This document shows, one piece after another, positions 35,413 to 44,934 of a stretch of DNA of 61,420 bases. The position numbers and the translations under genes are program-made. Position 1 is the stretch's first letter; each line of letters starts with the position of its first letter. The notes under the pieces were generated by a model. That model did no database searches and was not told the origin of the DNA. It saw nothing but the letters and a program-made list of their open reading frames with translations. The stretch is from positions 1 to 61,420 of the forward strand of contig CAJXSW010000003.1 in NCBI GenBank assembly GCA_913060645.1. The letters are read 5' to 3'. This stretch comes from an uncultured Dokdonia sp. GTDB taxonomy: Bacteria > Bacteroidota > Bacteroidia > Flavobacteriales > Flavobacteriaceae.

Positions 35413-35513
35413 GCGAACTAATAAATAAAAGTCCATCAAGAGATTAACGGCTGCATTTTTTTAATCGGCTATCAAAGTATTATCTTTGTAGGCATTTTTG
35501 AGCACACCCATTT

Positions 35514-36863
35514 ATGAAAATAATCATTGCAGGAGCAGGAGAAGTAGGCTTTCACTTAGCCAAATTACTCTCTTATGAATCTCAAGATATTACGTTAATT
35601 GATACCGATAAAGAAAGTCTTTCTTATGCAGATACTCATCTGGATATTAGGACAATAAAGGGCGATGCGACCTCCATATCGATATTGCAAGATTCTCGTG
35701 TAGATGGTGTAGATCTTCTTATTGCCGTGACCGCTAGTGAAACGACTAATATTACAGTTTGTGTACTTGCAAAACAACTAGGCGCAAAACGTACTATAGC
35801 ACGTATTTCTAACACAGAATTCATAGATAACAAGGAATTAGCCGGTTTTCAAAAATTTGGTATTGATGAATTGATATCACCAGAAAGTTTAGCAGCTAGT
35901 GAAATTGAGTTGCTACTCAATCAAAGCGGATTTTCTGATAGTTTTGAGTTTGATAATGGAGCACTTACTATGGTAGGTACTACCTTATCACGTACAGCAT
36001 CTTTTGTAGGTAAAAGTGTTAAAGAAGCTGCTAAAATTTTTCCAAAATTACATTTCATGCCTATCGCAATACAGCGAGAAGGGACACAGTATACACTTAT
36101 ACCTCGCGGAGATACGATTTTCAAGGAAGGGGATCATATTTACTTTGTAACAGTAAAAGGAGGAGTTGAGGAGATTTATAAACTTACAGGTAAAGTAAGG
36201 CAGAATATAAAGAACGTAATGATCTTAGGTGGTAGTAACATCGGGTCAAAAACTGCAAAAGATCTCTGCAGTAACAGATTTAACGTTAAGCTCGTTGAGA
36301 AGAATCGTGAAAAGGCGATAGATCTCGCAGATTTACTTCCTAAGGCATTAATTATAAATGGTGATGGACGTAACGTAGAGTTACTAGATGAAGAAAACAT
36401 ACATGATATGGATGCCTTTATCTCTGTTACAGGAGATAGTGAAACTAATATTATGTCGTGTCTAGTTGCTAAGTCTAAAGGTGTTCAGAAAACCATTGCA
36501 CTAGTAGAAAATATGGATTACTTCCAGCTCTCACAGAGCATAGGAATTGACACCTTGATTAATAAAAAATTACTTGCGGCAAATAACATTTTTAGATATA
36601 TCCGTAAAGGGGAAGTAGTAGCAATGACTAAGCTCAACAATATGAATGCTGAGCTACTTGAGTTTATTGTAAAAAACTCTTCTGAGGTGCAGGGGAAGCG
36701 TATAAAAGATATAGATTTTCCTCGATCTGCTACCATAGCAGGAGTCGTGCGCAATGACCAAGGTCTTATTGCTCTAGGAGATTTTAGAATAGAAGTAGGA
36801 GATCGTGTGGTGGTATGCTGTTTACCGCGATCGATTAAGAAAGTAGAAGAAATGTTTATCTAG
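35514..36863 (+). CDS. trkA: Potassium uptake regulator TrkA
   Basis: 449 residues; peripheral NAD-binding subunit that gates TrkH. It holds two RCK_N/RCK_C pairs: Rossmann motifs GAGEVGFHLA (about 6-15) and GGSNIGSKTA (about 238-247), each followed by a TrkA-C domain (ending in QREGTQYTLIPRGDTIFKEGD and VRNDQGLIALGDFRIEVGD). A TATCTTTG box at 35481-35488 is the likely -7 element, giving a leader of about 20 bases. trkH follows after 4 bases. Confidence 0.96.
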   Translation: MKIIIAGAGEVGFHLAKLLSYESQDITLIDTDKESLSYADTHLDIRTIKGDATSISILQDSRVDGVDLLIAVTASETTNITVCVLAKQLGAKRTIARISNTEFIDNKELAGFQKFGIDELISPESLAASEIELLLNQSGFSDSFEFDNGALTMVGTTLSRTASFVGKSVKEAAKIFPKLHFMPIAIQREGTQYTLIPRGDTIFKEGDHIYFVTVKGGVEEIYKLTGKVRQNIKNVMILGGSNIGSKTAKDLCSNRFNVKLVEKNREKAIDLADLLPKALIINGDGRNVELLDEENIHDMDAFISVTGDSETNIMSCLVAKSKGVQKTIALVENMDYFQLSQSIGIDTLINKKLLAANNIFRYIRKGEVVAMTKLNNMNAELLEFIVKNSSEVQGKRIKDIDFPRSATIAGVVRNDQGLIALGDFRIEVGDRVVVCCLPRSIKKVEEMFI

Positions 36864-36867
36864 CCCC

Positions 36868-38364
36868 ATGCCTAAACTTAATTATAAGATTATATTTCAT
36901 TTAATGGGTGTGCTGCTGCTTTTTAATGGTGGCTTTATGCTTATCGCAGCACTCGTGAGTGTAATTACAAATGATGGTGTTGTGATAGAGGTTTCTGCTG
37001 CAGCATTAATTACTGCCCTTGTGGGTTCTTTACTTATGTATATTACTCGTGGTCACGAGAAAGAATTAAAGAAACGTGAGGGGTATATTATTGTGACTTT
37101 TGGCTGGTTATTCATGTCACTTAGTGGTATGCTACCTTACCTATTTTCTGGATCTATACCAAGTATTACAAATGCTTTTTTTGAAACCATAAGTGGTTAT
37201 ACAACTACTGGAGCTACAATTTTAAGCGAGATAGAAACGCTACCTAAAGGTATCTTATTCTGGCGTTCTATGACGCACTGGATAGGAGGAATGGGTATTA
37301 TAGTACTTGCGATTGCAATACTACCGTTGCTAGGAATAGGAGGTATGCAATTATTTGCTGCCGAAGCTCCAGGTCCTAGTGCAGATAAGCTACACCCAAG
37401 AATAACAGATACAGCAAAGCGTTTGTGGCTGATTTATGTGAGCTTTACTGTAATAGAAACCATCTTGCTTAAACTAGCAGGTATGTCGTTTTTTGACGCA
37501 ATTAATCACGCGTTAAGTACGCTGTCTACTGGTGGTTTTTCTACTAAAAATGCAAGTGTCGCATACTGGAATGACAAGCCACTTATCCAGTATATTATTA
37601 TCTTTTTTATGCTTCTTGCGGGTACAAACTTTGTACTTAGCTACTTTGCTTTCAAAGGAAAGATTCAGAAGATATTGAGAGACGAGGAGTTTCGTCTGTA
37701 CATGGCATTTGTATTTGGATTTGGGATTATCGCTTCCTTAGTAATTTACTTTAATGTTGATTTAGGAGTGTCTAGTATAGAACATCCTATGGTATGGGGT
37801 AAAGCAGAGGCATCTGTTCGTCACGCATTATTTCAAGTGCTAGCAGTAATCACAACTACAGGGTTTATCACTGCGGATTATACGATGTGGACGCCATTTC
37901 TTACTGTAATCTTTTTTGGGTTAATGTTTCTGGGAGGTTCTGCAGGGTCTACTTCTGGAGGTATTAAGGTGGTGAGGCACTTACTTACCATACGAAATGC
38001 GCTCGTAGAGTTTAAAAGAACATTACACCCGAACGCAATATTACCTGTACGTTACAATACAAAATCTGTAGATAGGTCTATCATTTTTAATATACTCGCC
38101 TTTTTCATACTCTACATGCTATCGTGGATAATAGGGGCAAGCGTGCTAGCGTCAATGGGACTAGATTTTAGAACTGCATTAGGAGGCGCAGCCTCTGCGC
38201 TAGGAAACGTAGGTCCTGCCTTTGGAGGTCTAGGTCCAGTAGATAATTATGGATGGCTACCATTAGGAGGGAAATGGTGGATGGCATTTTTAATGCTCAT
38301 AGGGCGTTTAGAGTTATTTACAGTACTTATTTTATTAACCCCATTTTTCTGGAGAAATAGATAA
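36868..38364 (+). CDS. trkH: TrkH-family potassium uptake channel
   Basis: 498 residues, about ten to twelve membrane helices in the four-fold M-P-M layout. Filter loops with the conserved Gly are visible: ISGYTTTGAT (about 109), LSTLSTGGFST (about 218), ITTTGFITAD (about 328) and the last pore loop GNVGPAFGGLGP (about 447). It carries K+ with TrkA in the inner membrane. It overlaps ypdA by one base (TAATG). In an organism with a sodium-pumping rhodopsin, K+/Na+ balance may link the systems, but that is inference. Confidence 0.95.
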   Translation: MPKLNYKIIFHLMGVLLLFNGGFMLIAALVSVITNDGVVIEVSAAALITALVGSLLMYITRGHEKELKKREGYIIVTFGWLFMSLSGMLPYLFSGSIPSITNAFFETISGYTTTGATILSEIETLPKGILFWRSMTHWIGGMGIIVLAIAILPLLGIGGMQLFAAEAPGPSADKLHPRITDTAKRLWLIYVSFTVIETILLKLAGMSFFDAINHALSTLSTGGFSTKNASVAYWNDKPLIQYIIIFFMLLAGTNFVLSYFAFKGKIQKILRDEEFRLYMAFVFGFGIIASLVIYFNVDLGVSSIEHPMVWGKAEASVRHALFQVLAVITTTGFITADYTMWTPFLTVIFFGLMFLGGSAGSTSGGIKVVRHLLTIRNALVEFKRTLHPNAILPVRYNTKSVDRSIIFNILAFFILYMLSWIIGASVLASMGLDFRTALGGAASALGNVGPAFGGLGPVDNYGWLPLGGKWWMAFLMLIGRLELFTVLILLTPFFWRNR

Positions 38365-39338
38365 TGTTAGATAAATCATCATACGATCTCGTCATCATAG
38401 GAGCTGGTCCCATAGGTCTTGCTTGTGGAATCGCTGCTCAAAAAAAAGGACTCAATTATATCATAGTTGAAAAAGGAGTGCTGGTAAATTCTTTATATAA
38501 TTTTCCTGAAAACATGACTTTTTTTAGCACCTCAGAACTTCTAGAAATAGGAGCGGTGCCTTTTGTGTCAGATCGTGATAAGCCAACTCGCAAAGAATCA
38601 CTAGAGTACTACCGTAGAGTCTTAGAAACGTATAAGCTCAATGTGAGCTTATATACTGCTGTAGAAAAAATGACTCCAAAAGACGGTGGTTATGAAATCG
38701 TAACGGGCAAGGGTGATGTTTTTACCAAGGCAGTCGTTGTTTCAACTGGTTTTTATGACATACCTAGAGAGCTCAATGTGCCAGGTGCAGAGTTACCTAA
38801 AGTTAAATATTTTTATGATAGTCCGCACCCATATGTAGATCAGCATGTGGTCGTGATAGGTGCTGCAAACTCCGCTTGCGATGTCGCACTAGAAACCTAT
38901 TATAAAGGAGCCAAGGTGACTATGGTGGTGCGTGGATCAGAAATAAATAGCCGAACAAAATATTGGATCAAACCCAATATTGATAACCGAATTAAGGAAG
39001 GTTCCATAAACGCACACTTTAACTCAGAGGTCGTTGATATCACTGAGAGAGAAGTAACGATTAAGACTCCAGAAGGCTTAGTAACTATAGAAAATGATTT
39101 TGTGCTTGCAATGATAGGTTATAAGCCTAACTACAAGCTTTTTGAGAATTTAAATTTACCTATAGGAAGCGATGATTATAAAACTCCTATTTATAACGAA
39201 GAAACCTTAGAGACCCCTCTTAAAAACGTCTTTATTGCCGGTGTAGCTGCGGGAGGCCTCAAGACTAGTAGATTTTTTATTGAAAATACCCGAGTACACG
39301 CAGAGATGATTATGGATCATTTAGTGACTGAGCTTTAG
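38364..39338 (+). CDS. ypdA: YpdA-type bacillithiol disulfide reductase
   Basis: 324 residues, two-dinucleotide-binding flavoprotein. FAD motif GAGPIGLACG (13-22) and NAD(P)H motif VIGAANSACDVALE (about 158-171); the thioredoxin-reductase CxxC is absent, as expected for YpdA. YpdA reduces oxidised bacillithiol with NADPH in Firmicutes, and homologues occur in Bacteroidetes that make bacillithiol. The start overlaps the trkH stop, so it is translated with the potassium system, an association I cannot explain by function. Confidence 0.88.
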   Translation: MLDKSSYDLVIIGAGPIGLACGIAAQKKGLNYIIVEKGVLVNSLYNFPENMTFFSTSELLEIGAVPFVSDRDKPTRKESLEYYRRVLETYKLNVSLYTAVEKMTPKDGGYEIVTGKGDVFTKAVVVSTGFYDIPRELNVPGAELPKVKYFYDSPHPYVDQHVVVIGAANSACDVALETYYKGAKVTMVVRGSEINSRTKYWIKPNIDNRIKEGSINAHFNSEVVDITEREVTIKTPEGLVTIENDFVLAMIGYKPNYKLFENLNLPIGSDDYKTPIYNEETLETPLKNVFIAGVAAGGLKTSRFFIENTRVHAEMIMDHLVTEL

Positions 39339-39495
39339 AGCTACTTTCACTGTTATTTCTTTCTTAGGCTTTTTGAAAAAAAAGTAAGCCAAATCACGCT
39401 ACTTCATCAAGTTTCAAATTAACTTCGCAATCGATATAGAATTTCCTATTTCTAAGCGACTCATGCGCTAGCTATAATTTAAAGAATATACACTC

Positions 39496-40434
39496 ATGGC
39501 ATTACGACAAATTACCAATACGATCTTGATGATACGCCCTATCCAGTTTAGAATGAACGAGGAAACGGCAGTAAATAATTATTTTCAGGAAGAGCTCAAT
39601 CTCAAAAATGAAGAGATTAATAAAAAAGCGCAACAGGAGTTTGATGATTTTGTAGCGAAACTGAGATTTGTAGGAGTAAATGTTATTGTTGAAAATGATG
39701 ATAAGGAGGGTAATACTCCAGATTCTGTATTCCCTAATAACTGGGTGTCTTTTCATGAAAACGGTGATGTTGCATTGTACCCAATGTTTGCCGAAAACAG
39801 AAGAAGAGAGCGAAGAGAGGAGGTGCTTGTGCGTCTTGAGAAAGAAGGTTTTGAAATTAATAATGTCATAGACTACACAGAGGCAGAGGAGGAAGATTTT
39901 TTCTTAGAAGGTACTGGAAGTATTTTAATGGATCGCCAGAATGAGCGCGCATACTGCGCACTATCTGCAAGAGCAGATGAGCAGCTTTTTATAGAATTCT
40001 GTGAAGATTTTGAATATACGCCTATTGTTTTTACCGCAAATCAAACTGTAAACGGAGAGCGTCTTCCTATTTATCATACTAATGTGATGATGTGCCTTGC
40101 AGAAGAGTTTTGTGTGATCTGTCTTGATACAATAGACGATAAGAAGGAGCGTAAAAATGTGTTGAAGCATTTAAAGGCAACTAACAAAGAGATTATAGCA
40201 ATCACAGAAGATCAAATGCATCACTTTGCTGGGAACATGCTTCAAGTATTAGGGGCAGATGATAAGAAGTATCTTGTGATGAGTGCAGATGCACATCAAA
40301 GCCTTACTTCAGATCAGGTAAAGAAGATAGAAAGACACAGTAAAATATTAAGTAGTGACTTAGGTACTATTGAGACTTGTGGAGGTGGTAGTGCCCGTTG
40401 CATGATGGCAGAAGTTTTTCTACCTAAGAAATAG
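39496..40434 (+). CDS. ctlX: Citrulline utilization hydrolase CtlX-like (amidinotransferase fold)
   Basis: 312 residues of the pentein (arginine deiminase/amidinotransferase) superfamily. Catalytic elements in order: DSVFPNNWVS (about 76), DFFLEGTGSIL with the Glu, YHTNVMMCLAEEF with the His, and GGGSARCMMAE with the nucleophilic Cys near the end. CtlX of Francisella-like and many Bacteroidetes genomes hydrolyses citrulline to ornithine; the exact substrate is inferred from family membership. Single gene. Confidence 0.85.
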   Translation: MALRQITNTILMIRPIQFRMNEETAVNNYFQEELNLKNEEINKKAQQEFDDFVAKLRFVGVNVIVENDDKEGNTPDSVFPNNWVSFHENGDVALYPMFAENRRRERREEVLVRLEKEGFEINNVIDYTEAEEEDFFLEGTGSILMDRQNERAYCALSARADEQLFIEFCEDFEYTPIVFTANQTVNGERLPIYHTNVMMCLAEEFCVICLDTIDDKKERKNVLKHLKATNKEIIAITEDQMHHFAGNMLQVLGADDKKYLVMSADAHQSLTSDQVKKIERHSKILSSDLGTIETCGGGSARCMMAEVFLPKK

Positions 40435-40743
40435 TAATATCTCATAGCTGCTTTATGAAGGCGGCTAGTTGTAAAATCTATGGTTTATCTAATTTTATGA
40501 ATGAACATTGTGTCGTTCATCTAAAGCATTGATGAATCATTGGTTTTTAAAAAATAAGACGTTATATTTATCATATAGGCGTTCTGGATATAAGTTTTGA
40601 AAGTAGCAATTTTAAAAATGTTTGTAGTTTTCATTTTTATAATTTAACTGCGCAAGCAGTACAGGTAATTTTTTTTAGTAGGATTTAAAAAGGAACCATA
40701 TAATCTTTCAATTATACTTTTTCTAGTGCGCCTTTTTTATATG
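40435..40743. other. Intergenic region between convergent genes
   Basis: About 310 AT-rich bases. Only a small inverted repeat is seen (ATGAAC at 40501-40506 with GTTCAT at 40515-40520); no T-run follows, so I do not call a terminator. Confidence 0.5.
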
Positions 40744-42177
40744 CTACTTAAATCTTTTAGTAGCTATATTTCTAATCATACCTCCAAAAATAAAGTAGTG
40801 AAAAGGCAGCATGCTATACCAATATAGCCTGCCAAATAATCCTTTAGGTCTAAAGGTTGCTGTTTGATGTAATACGTCGTTTTCATCTATAGTAAACTCT
40901 AGCCAGGCTTCGCCAGGCACTCTCATTTCGGCAAAGAGTAGTAGTCGTGGTTCTTCTTTACTTGCGAGTAGTACTCTCCAGAAGTCAAGTACGTCACCTG
41001 TGTAAATCTTATTGCTATGTGTTCTTCCGCGTCGCAAGCCTACTCCACCTGCAAGTTTGTCTATATACCCGCGTATTTTCCAGAGCCAGTCTGCATAATA
41101 CCAGCCTCTGTCACCACCTATCGCCCAGATATTTTCAAGAGCAAGTTCTCTGTCTTTAAGCTGTATAGTTTGTCTGTCTTTGAGGCATCCATATGTGGGT
41201 ACTTGTATATACTCTTCAAGATTCGTTTTGAGTCGGCCACTTACGAGGCTATCTTTCCACGAGCTGGCTACTTGGTTTTGTTCAATTTTGGCGAAAGCCA
41301 AATTAATAGCCTCCTCATAAGAAATTGGCGTTATCTGTAGTAAATCTTGCAGCCTAGTATCTTTTGAGACTACTTCTATTTTCATGCTATCTACGAGATT
41401 AAGCGCGAGTTTATAAGATGTAGAGGTTATAAAATACAACCAGTAAGAGGATATTTTTGGACTCATGACTGGTACGGTCAGTATGTATAATTTCAAGCCG
41501 CGCACTTTTGCATATCGTTGCATCATGTCGCGATACGTGAGTACATCTGGACCGCCTATGTCAAACTGGTCGTTATACGTTTGTTCATTCCCTAGTACGC
41601 CTGTGAGGTATTGCATTACATTACGTATGGCTATGGGTTGGCATTTGGTTTGCACCCATTTTGGGGTAATCATCACCGGTAACTTCTCACATAAATCTCT
41701 TATGATTTCAAAAGAAGAGCTTCCAGAACCTACTATAATTCCTGCTCTCAATACGGTAAGCGCAGCTTTACCTTTGCGCAATGTGGTCTCTACATTTTGT
41801 CTCGATTTTAAGTGCTTACTTAGTGTTTTATCATTTGCGATACCACCTAGATAAATGACCTGCTTGCAATTTGTAGGAGCGATGTACTTATTAAAGTTGA
41901 TTGCCGAAAGTTCTTCTTTCTCGTCAAAATCTGATGTACTTGAGCTCATAGAGTGGAGCAAGTAATAAGCCGCATCTATATCTACAGGTATTTTTGAAAT
42001 ATCTGGTTCGTCTAGAAAGTCAATTTCTACAACGGTGATTTGCTCTCTTATTTTTTTTGATACAGAAAGTCTAGCTTCATTGCGCACCGCACAAATAACC
42101 TCATGTTTTGCTTCTAGTAACATGGAGAGCAAGCGCATCCCGATATAGCCATTTGCTCCTGTGAGTAAGATTTTCAT
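40744..42177 (-). CDS. SDR-family oxidoreductase with DUF2867 domain
   Basis: 477 residues. N-terminal NAD(P)-binding domain of the NmrA/extended-SDR kind (LLTGANGYIGMRLL, 4-17; YLLHSMS; LRAGIIVGSGS). From about residue 330 comes a DUF2867 domain of the START-like fold (WAIGGDRGWYYADWLWKIRG, VLDFWRVLLASKE, FRPKGLFGRLYWY). This two-domain protein is widespread in Bacteroidetes; no substrate is known to me. It follows the 143-residue gene on the same strand after 5 bases. Confidence 0.88.
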   Translation of the reverse strand: MKILLTGANGYIGMRLLSMLLEAKHEVICAVRNEARLSVSKKIREQITVVEIDFLDEPDISKIPVDIDAAYYLLHSMSSSTSDFDEKEELSAINFNKYIAPTNCKQVIYLGGIANDKTLSKHLKSRQNVETTLRKGKAALTVLRAGIIVGSGSSSFEIIRDLCEKLPVMITPKWVQTKCQPIAIRNVMQYLTGVLGNEQTYNDQFDIGGPDVLTYRDMMQRYAKVRGLKLYILTVPVMSPKISSYWLYFITSTSYKLALNLVDSMKIEVVSKDTRLQDLLQITPISYEEAINLAFAKIEQNQVASSWKDSLVSGRLKTNLEEYIQVPTYGCLKDRQTIQLKDRELALENIWAIGGDRGWYYADWLWKIRGYIDKLAGGVGLRRGRTHSNKIYTGDVLDFWRVLLASKEEPRLLLFAEMRVPGEAWLEFTIDENDVLHQTATFRPKGLFGRLYWYSMLPFHYFIFGGMIRNIATKRFK

Positions 42178-42182
42178 ATGGT

Positions 42183-42614
42183 TTAAAGGTCGTCTATGTT
42201 AGTAGGAGCTTGTGCAGCTTTTTCTTGAAGAATACGTTTGATAAAGTTATGTACTTTTTTATCCTTTGCTTTTGCCTCTATCTTAATGAAATAACTGTCA
42301 CGATAGATGCTATATTCCTCGGCGCGTCCTTTATATAAGTTTAATTTCCAGTATGGGATTATGAGCGCATAACTGTCTAGCAATGCTCTAAAGCCTACGA
42401 TAATTCCTCGTGGTCGCAACTCTATGTTACACTTGTTGCGATATTTATCTAGCGCAAGAAAATTTTGAATCTGTACACTTGATTCTGTGATCACTAGGTG
42501 GCCTATTCCTATGCCGCCTTGTTTGATGCGCTCGCGTAGTCCAAAGGCTTCACCCACCTCGGCATCTATTTTACGTTTTACATCTGGGTTGTTGTAAGAT
42601 ACATTTAATAGCAT
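42183..42614 (-). CDS. Conserved protein of unknown function
   Basis: 143 residues, no signal peptide or membrane helix. Visible parts are an N-terminal helix-rich segment (VKRKIDAEVGEAFGLRERIKQ), a central beta-rich part (HLVITESSVQIQNFLALD, ELRPRGIIVGFRALLDSYALIIPYW) and a helical basic tail. It is probably cytoplasmic. It forms a two-gene unit with the SDR/DUF2867 gene. I do not recognise a family with a known role. Confidence 0.75.
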   Translation of the reverse strand: MLLNVSYNNPDVKRKIDAEVGEAFGLRERIKQGGIGIGHLVITESSVQIQNFLALDKYRNKCNIELRPRGIIVGFRALLDSYALIIPYWKLNLYKGRAEEYSIYRDSYFIKIEAKAKDKKVHNFIKRILQEKAAQAPTNIDDL

Positions 42615-42737
42615 TTTTTCTTTTAAAGATACGAGTTTCGCTATGGATTCTGTGCGCTAACTTTCAATTTTCACATATCTTTGTGCTTCACGTAATACCC
42701 GTAAATAGGGGATTTTTACGTTTTATAAATGTTTCTA

Positions 42738-42759
42738 TTACGCTTTCGCGAAAGCGTAA
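42738..42759. repeat. Extended 22-base palindrome around TTTCGCGAAA
   Basis: The longest perfect copy: TTA and TAA are added to both ends of ACGCTTTCGCGAAAGCGT. It lies 32 bases before the argS start, downstream of a TATCTTTG box (42676-42683), so it would be in the argS 5' leader and could fold in RNA. Confidence 0.95.
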
Positions 42760-42791
42760 CAAACCCAACTAGTACCAATCATTAAGAATCT

Positions 42792-44570
42792 ATGTCTTTA
42801 CAATCTACCATTGAAACTCACGTAAAAACGGCAGTAAGCCAACTATTCAACGCAACGCTTCCTGAAGTGGAATTTCAAGCAACGCGGAAAGAATTTGAAG
42901 GAGATATTACGGTGGTAGTCTTCCCAATGCTTAGAGTGGTAAAAGGAAACCCTGTGCAAATAGGCACACAAATAGGGGAATACCTTGTGGAGCATGTGGC
43001 AGAGATCACTGCATTTAATGTGGTTAAAGGTTTCTTGAACCTTGTAATTGCAGATAGCTTTTATATGTCTTCATTTGCAGATATACAAGCAGCCGAAAAC
43101 TTTGGAATAACACCAGAGTCTGGAAAGGCAGTAATGGTGGAGTACTCATCACCTAACACAAATAAGCCACTTCACTTAGGTCATGTGCGTAATGTATTAC
43201 TAGGATACTCTGTGTCTGAAATTATTAAAGCTGCAGGATCAAAAGTGTATAAAACGCAGATCATTAATGATCGTGGGATTCACATTTGTAAATCCATGCT
43301 TGCTTGGGAGCGTTTTGGTAATGGCGAGACGCCAGAATCTACAGGTCTTAAAGGAGATAAGTTGGTCGGGAATTATTATGTGAAGTTTGACCAAGAATAT
43401 AAAAAGCAAATAGCAGATTTAGTTGCTGCTGGAAAAACTGAAGAAGAAGCAAAGAAGGAAGCGCCGCTTATTCTTGAAGCACAAGAAATGCTTCGCAAGT
43501 GGGAAGCAGGAGATGCAGAGACTGTTGCACTATGGAAAAAAATGAACCAGTGGGTGTATGACGGTTTTGAAGTAACTTATAAAAATATAGGAGTAGATTT
43601 TGATAGCTACTACTACGAGAGTAACACCTACCTACTAGGAAAAGACAATATAGAAGAAGGTCTAAAAAAAGGCGTTTTTGAAAAAGATCCAGATGGTTCT
43701 GTATGGTGTGACCTTACAGAAGACGGCCTAGATAGAAAAATTGTATTGCGTGCAGATGGTACTGCAGTATATATGACGCAAGATATTGGTACTGCAATAC
43801 AACGTGTAAAAGACCATCCAGATGTAGGTGGTATGATTTATACAGTAGGAAACGAGCAGGATTATCACTTCCAGGTATTGTTTTTGATTCTTAAAAAACT
43901 AGGATACGACTGGGCAGAGAACCTATTTCACCTAAGTTATGGAATGGTAGATCTTCCTTCTGGTAAAATGAAATCTCGTGAAGGAACTGTAGTAGATGCA
44001 GATGATCTAATTAACGAAGTTGCACAAACAGCAGGTGAAATCTCTGAGGAGCTAGGTAAGCTAGAAGGCTACTCTGATGAAGAGAAGAAAGCACTTTATA
44101 AAACGATAGGTCTTGGAGCTCTTAAATACTACATATTAAAAGTAGATCCTAAGAAGCGTATTTTATTTGACCCTAAGGAGTCTGTAGACTTTCAAGGGAA
44201 TACAGGTCCATTTATTCAATATACTTATGTACGTATCCAAGCAATCTTGCGTAAAGCAAAAGAGATGGGTGTACCTGTGGATGTTGCTCAAGAGAGAACA
44301 TTACATCCTAAAGAAAAGGAATTACTTAAAATTATTCAAGAATATCCTGCAACCATACAGCTTGCTGCAGCACAGAAGAGTCCTGCAATCATAGCCAACT
44401 ATACCTATGATTTAGTGAAAGAATATAATTCATTCTTCCAGCAAGTGCAGATTCTAGGTACAGATAATATAGAGGATCAAAGTTTCCGTGTAGCCCTAAG
44501 TAAAGAAGTAGGGCAGGTCATAGAAAGTGCCTTCAGCTTGCTTGGGATTGAGGTTCCAGAGCGTATGTAG
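42792..44570 (+). CDS. argS: Arginyl-tRNA synthetase
   Basis: 592 residues, class I synthetase. The ATP motifs are HLGH (128-131) and KMKSR (392-396, for KMSKS). N-terminal Add-1 domain (1-100) and C-terminal DALR anticodon domain (about 470-592, ending GIEVPERM). Likely transcribed from the TATCTTTG box at 42676-42683 with a leader of about 100 bases holding the extended palindrome. Ends in the terminator at 44585-44619. Confidence 0.98.
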   Translation: MSLQSTIETHVKTAVSQLFNATLPEVEFQATRKEFEGDITVVVFPMLRVVKGNPVQIGTQIGEYLVEHVAEITAFNVVKGFLNLVIADSFYMSSFADIQAAENFGITPESGKAVMVEYSSPNTNKPLHLGHVRNVLLGYSVSEIIKAAGSKVYKTQIINDRGIHICKSMLAWERFGNGETPESTGLKGDKLVGNYYVKFDQEYKKQIADLVAAGKTEEEAKKEAPLILEAQEMLRKWEAGDAETVALWKKMNQWVYDGFEVTYKNIGVDFDSYYYESNTYLLGKDNIEEGLKKGVFEKDPDGSVWCDLTEDGLDRKIVLRADGTAVYMTQDIGTAIQRVKDHPDVGGMIYTVGNEQDYHFQVLFLILKKLGYDWAENLFHLSYGMVDLPSGKMKSREGTVVDADDLINEVAQTAGEISEELGKLEGYSDEEKKALYKTIGLGALKYYILKVDPKKRILFDPKESVDFQGNTGPFIQYTYVRIQAILRKAKEMGVPVDVAQERTLHPKEKELLKIIQEYPATIQLAAAQKSPAIIANYTYDLVKEYNSFFQQVQILGTDNIEDQSFRVALSKEVGQVIESAFSLLGIEVPERM

Positions 44571-44584
44571 GAGGATAATGATAT

Positions 44585-44619
44585 AAAAAAAAAGCGAGAC
44601 TGAAAGTCTCGCTTTTTTT
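44585..44619. terminator. Bidirectional terminator between argS and the DUF721 gene
   Basis: AAAGCGAGACT (44591-44601) pairs with AGTCTCGCTTT (44605-44615) around GAA, with A-run and T-run at the sides. It lies between convergent genes. Confidence 0.92.
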
Positions 44620-44640
44620 ATGCCTATCTATTACGGATGA

Positions 44641-44934
44641 TTACCGCAACACAATCTTCTTCACAACCTCTCTGCCTAATTCTTCATTAATCATTTTGAG
44701 AATTTTTTCCTTTCCATAAGAGAGTTCTTCTCTAAAGACAGAAGAGCTTAGATTTACAAATAGTGTTTCTCTTTCAAAGCGAATTGAAGTGGTGTAGGTC
44801 TCAAAAGCAGGATTGAGTGCAAACCATGCGCCTGTAACATCTACTTTATCCATTCCTTTGTTGAGTTTATTCTTTTCAACAAATTCTCCTAAGGCTTGAC
44901 TTATGGAAATAGGGTCAGTGTTTCTTTTTGCCAT
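44641..44934 (-). CDS. DUF721 (DciA-like) protein
   Basis: 97 residues, DUF721 family: ISISQALGEFVEKNKLNKGMDKVDVTGAW near the start and LFVNLSSSVFREELSYGKEKILKMIN in the middle. DciA proteins of this family load the replicative helicase in bacteria lacking DnaC. Its neighbour recF (across a lipoprotein gene) is also tied to replication, which agrees with that role. The start overlaps the lipoprotein stop by one base. Confidence 0.88.
   Translation of the reverse strand: MAKRNTDPISISQALGEFVEKNKLNKGMDKVDVTGAWFALNPAFETYTTSIRFERETLFVNLSSSVFREELSYGKEKILKMINEELGREVVKKIVLR

Noticed and set aside
41465-41854. 129-codon plus-strand frame opposite the SDR/DUF2867 gene
   Set aside because: Shadow frame, no recognisable features.
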